Assembly: GCA_002452615.1 (NCBI GenBank)
Contig: DKES01000024.1
Coordinates: 298-6,902 of the forward strand
Direction: 5' to 3'
Length of the DNA stretch: 6,605 bases
Source of the DNA: Patescibacteria group bacterium UBA6816
GTDB lineage: Bacteria > Patescibacteriota > Patescibacteriia > UBA2591 > UBA6264
Each line of letters begins with the position of its first letter. The first letter of the stretch is position 1. The notes under the pieces are model-generated. The model made no database searches, was not told where the DNA came from, and worked only from the letters and a program-made list of their open reading frames with translations. The translations under genes were made by a program, and so were the position numbers. Below, piece after piece: positions 4,915 to 6,605 of the stretch.

Positions 4915-5589
4915 ATGCCAAAGATTAAAGACATTCCAAAAGTTGATAGGCCACGGGAAAAACTGATTAAGTCCGGGGCAAAATTTCTAAAAGATTATGA
5001 ACTTTTGGCTATTTTTTTGAATACAGGAACGAAGGGCAAAAATGTTCTTGAAGTTGCCCAAGATATTCTTTCAAATTACCCTAAAAAAAAGTTGCTTGGA
5101 TTAGATTTTGCGCAATTTAAAAAAATTAATGGTATTGGACCAGCCAAAGCTACTCAAATTTTAGCCGCCTTTGAATTCGCTGGTAGAGTTTTAGAGGTTG
5201 ATTCTTCAGGCACTCTGCCGATAGTTCAGACCAAAAAAGACATAATTGCTCAAATTTCCTTTTTGCGAGAACATAAAAAAGAAAATTTTGTTGTTTTATA
5301 CTTGAATTCACGCAATGAGCTATTAAATAAAGAGACTATTTCTGTCGGTACGCTAAATGCAAGCTTGGTGCATCCGCGCGAAGTATTTGAACCGGCGGCG
5401 CGATATTTTGCCGCTCAAATTATTTTAGCCCACAATCACCCTTCCGGGGATTCGGCGCCGTCAGAAGATGATTTAGATTTAACCAAAAGAATGGTGGAAG
5501 CAGGCAAAATATTAGGGATTGAAGTCATTGATCATGTTATTATCTCAAATTTAAATTCATTCAGTTTTAAAGAAAAAAAGTTAATTTAA
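4915..5589 (+). CDS. radC: RadC family protein (JAB/JAMM metallo-domain)
   Basis: This 224-residue protein has the normal RadC length. The N-terminus has the UPF0758 signature (REKLIKSGAKFL at 14-25, ELLAIFLNTGTKGKNV at 29-44) and a helix-hairpin-helix DNA-binding segment, FKKINGIGPAKATQILAAFE (68-87). The C-terminal JAMM domain carries VHPREVFEPA (152-161) and the zinc-site motif HNHPSGD (173-179) with the downstream Asp186; His173, His175 and Asp186 are the expected ligands. ATG 4915 is preferred. A TTG at 4903 would add four residues outside the family start and overlap the preceding gene. RadC's role is unsettled: the original E. coli radC allele was traced to recG, and RadC-like genes often travel with mobile or defence genes. 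It lies 8 nt after the GIY-YIG/RAMA gene and 4 nt before the ClpP-like gene. Confidence 0.95.
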   Translation: MPKIKDIPKVDRPREKLIKSGAKFLKDYELLAIFLNTGTKGKNVLEVAQDILSNYPKKKLLGLDFAQFKKINGIGPAKATQILAAFEFAGRVLEVDSSGTLPIVQTKKDIIAQISFLREHKKENFVVLYLNSRNELLNKETISVGTLNASLVHPREVFEPAARYFAAQIILAHNHPSGDSAPSEDDLDLTKRMVEAGKILGIEVIDHVIISNLNSFSFKEKKLI

Positions 5590-5593
5590 AAAT

Positions 5594-6139
5594 ATGACAG
5601 AAGTTTATATCAATTTTAATTTAGAAATTAATCCTGCATCTACACAAGCTTTTTTTAAGATAATTCAAGAACAGTTATCAAAAGGAATGGGAAAACTCAA
5701 TCTTTTAATTTCATCGCCTGGCGGCAATGTTGATCCTGGAATCGCAATCTATAATTTTTTAAAGGGATTACCAATTGAAGTATCTATACATAATTATGGT
5801 AGTTGTGATTCCATAGCTGCATTGATATTTTGTGCCGGAAAAAGTAGATATACCGTCAACAATTCAAGGTTTTTAATACATGGAATAGGAATAACAATTC
5901 AGAACCAAAGATTTAACGAGAGTCAGTTAAATGAAACGTTGGACTCTATTAAAAATCAAAGGGAGACGATATCAAAAATAATAGCGAAAGAATGCAATAA
6001 GAAACTCGAAGATGTTGAGAACGATATGCTTAAAGGAATAATATTAAATCCGCAAGAAGCGATTAAATAAGGTTTAGTTACTGAAATTAAAGATGAATTG
6101 ATACCAAAAAGGGTTAATTTTATTAACGTAAGTCTATAA
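5594..6139 (+). pseudogene. ClpP/SppA-like serine protease-fold protein interrupted by in-frame TAA
   Basis: The first 158 codons end at TAA 6068-6070. The fold is of the ClpP/crotonase type: LLISSPGGNVDPGIAIYNFL (37-56) is the oxyanion-forming SPGG region, GSCDSIAALIFCAG (69-82) holds the probable nucleophile Ser73, and SRFLIHG (91-97) holds the probable His96. The third catalytic residue (Asp) cannot be placed with confidence. The family motif EAxxYGLVDEI should close the domain. Here EAIK is followed by TAA, and the same frame continues GLVTEIKDELIPK to a second stop at 6137-6139, 2 nt before the methyltransferase ATG. A Tyr codon (TAT or TAC) changed to TAA would explain this. The 158-residue product loses only 23 terminal residues and might keep some function. 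Readthrough or a sequencing error is possible. Confidence 0.75.
6068..6070 (+). other. Internal in-frame TAA in the ClpP-like gene
   Basis: This codon sits where ClpP-type proteins usually have Tyr in an A-x-x-Y-G-L-x-D/E motif. The protein pattern before (NPQEAIK) and after (GLVTEI) is continuous with no frame shift. No special recoding signal is evident; a small GTTAAT/ATTAAC dyad lies 43 nt downstream (6113-6127). Confidence 0.7.
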
Positions 6140-6141
6140 TT

Positions 6142-6605
6142 ATGACGGAAAATAATCAAACAAAAGAAAAACTTCTCGCCGAAATTGGACGGCTGAAAAA
6201 GGAATTAAAGAAAAAGAAGAAATATGGTTTGGTCTGGGATTCAGAACGAGAACCAGAGGAAGTAGTAGAAATGTGTAAAGAAAAACTGCCAATTTTGAAA
6301 GAGGTAAAAAGTAAGCAGATAGTAGTTGATAGAAGTAAGCCAATAAATTTACTTATTGAGGGAGATAATTATCACGCTCTTTCAGTTTTGAATTATACTC
6401 ACAAAGGGAAAATTGATGTTATTTATATTGATCCTCCTTACAACACAGGTAATAAGGATTTTAAATATAATGATAGATTTATAGATAAGGAAGATGGTTA
6501 TCGTCACAGTAAATGGTTAAATTTTATGGAAAAACGTCTGAAATTGGCTAAGAATTTATTAAAAGATAGCGGGGTCTTATTTGTTTCTATTGATGATAAT
6601 GAATT
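6142..6605 (+). CDS. mod: Type III restriction-modification DNA methyltransferase (Mod), 5' part
   Basis: The first 154 codons are in the window and the gene runs off the end. A lysine-rich, probably coiled-coil start (about 1-28) is followed by LLIEGDNYHALSVL, with GDN at residues 74-76, and IDVIYIDPPYNTGN, with the catalytic motif IV DPPY at 97-100. The segment FKYNDRF, the HSKWLNFMEKRLKLAKNLL stretch and GVLFVSIDDNE then follow. This order, with motif IV near the N-terminus and the AdoMet-binding FxGxG expected near the C-terminus, is that of beta-class N6-adenine methyltransferases of type III Mod proteins. ATG 6142 lies 2 nt after the second stop of the ClpP-like frame, which implies co-transcription. 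A res helicase-nuclease gene would be expected downstream. No clear Shine-Dalgarno is visible. Confidence 0.93.
   Translation, partial: MTENNQTKEKLLAEIGRLKKELKKKKKYGLVWDSEREPEEVVEMCKEKLPILKEVKSKQIVVDRSKPINLLIEGDNYHALSVLNYTHKGKIDVIYIDPPYNTGNKDFKYNDRFIDKEDGYRHSKWLNFMEKRLKLAKNLLKDSGVLFVSIDDNE

Noticed and set aside
4903..4917. TTG start at 4903 for radC
   Set aside because: It would add only MNII before the family-like MPKIKDIP start and overlaps the preceding stop. ATG 4915 is the simpler start.
5956..6159. 67-codon minus-strand frame
   Set aside because: It is antisense to the ClpP-like gene, whose plus-strand reading has clear family motifs.
6140..6343. 67-codon minus-strand frame
   Set aside because: It is antisense to the methyltransferase N-terminus. 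Its leucine/phenylalanine richness mirrors the lysine-rich plus-strand coding.

Overview
This AT-rich bacterial window is most simply read as a chromosome segment of a Patescibacteria/CPR organism (Parcubacteria- or Microgenomates-like). The basis is the composition, the compact gene layout, weak or absent Shine-Dalgarno sites, a surface-polysaccharide cluster, and a short GIY-YIG gene right behind a tRNA, an arrangement I remember from that group. The lineage is an inference; no rRNA or marker gene is present.

Left part (128-3584): three co-oriented, closely spaced genes for cell-surface polysaccharide. They are a multi-pass O-antigen ligase/polymerase-like membrane protein (Wzy_C type) and two family-2 glycosyltransferases. 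The first glycosyltransferase carries an unusual in-frame insertion of about 33 residues, encoded partly by a 76% GC palindromic stretch in a very AT-rich gene. A 27-nt palindrome sits at the left edge of the window.

Middle part (3572-4104): a likely promoter, an intact tRNA-Gln(TTG) with encoded CCA, two near-perfect hairpins that begin inside the CCA, a small URI-type GIY-YIG endonuclease gene, and two further hairpins, the first of which covers the end and stop codon of the nuclease gene. The whole looks like a compact tRNA-anchored nuclease cassette.

Right part (4131-6605): a REP-like repeat patch runs into the 3' half of a broken XRE-type helix-turn-helix gene. A tightly packed same-strand set follows: a two-domain protein (GIY-YIG/T5orf172-like N-terminus, RAMA/DUF4357-like C-terminus), RadC, a ClpP/SppA-like serine protease-fold protein interrupted by an in-frame TAA, and the 5' part of a type III (beta-class) DNA methyltransferase cut by the window end. 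This set looks like a restriction-modification or defence island. The interrupted ClpP-like frame continues for 22 recognisable codons to a second stop only 2 nt before the methyltransferase start, so the longer frame is probably the ancestral gene.

The observations most worth following are the tRNA-anchored GIY-YIG/palindrome cassette, the in-frame TAA in the ClpP-like gene, the palindromic coding insertion in the glycosyltransferase, and the RadC/ClpP-like/GIY-YIG-RAMA company of the type III methyltransferase.
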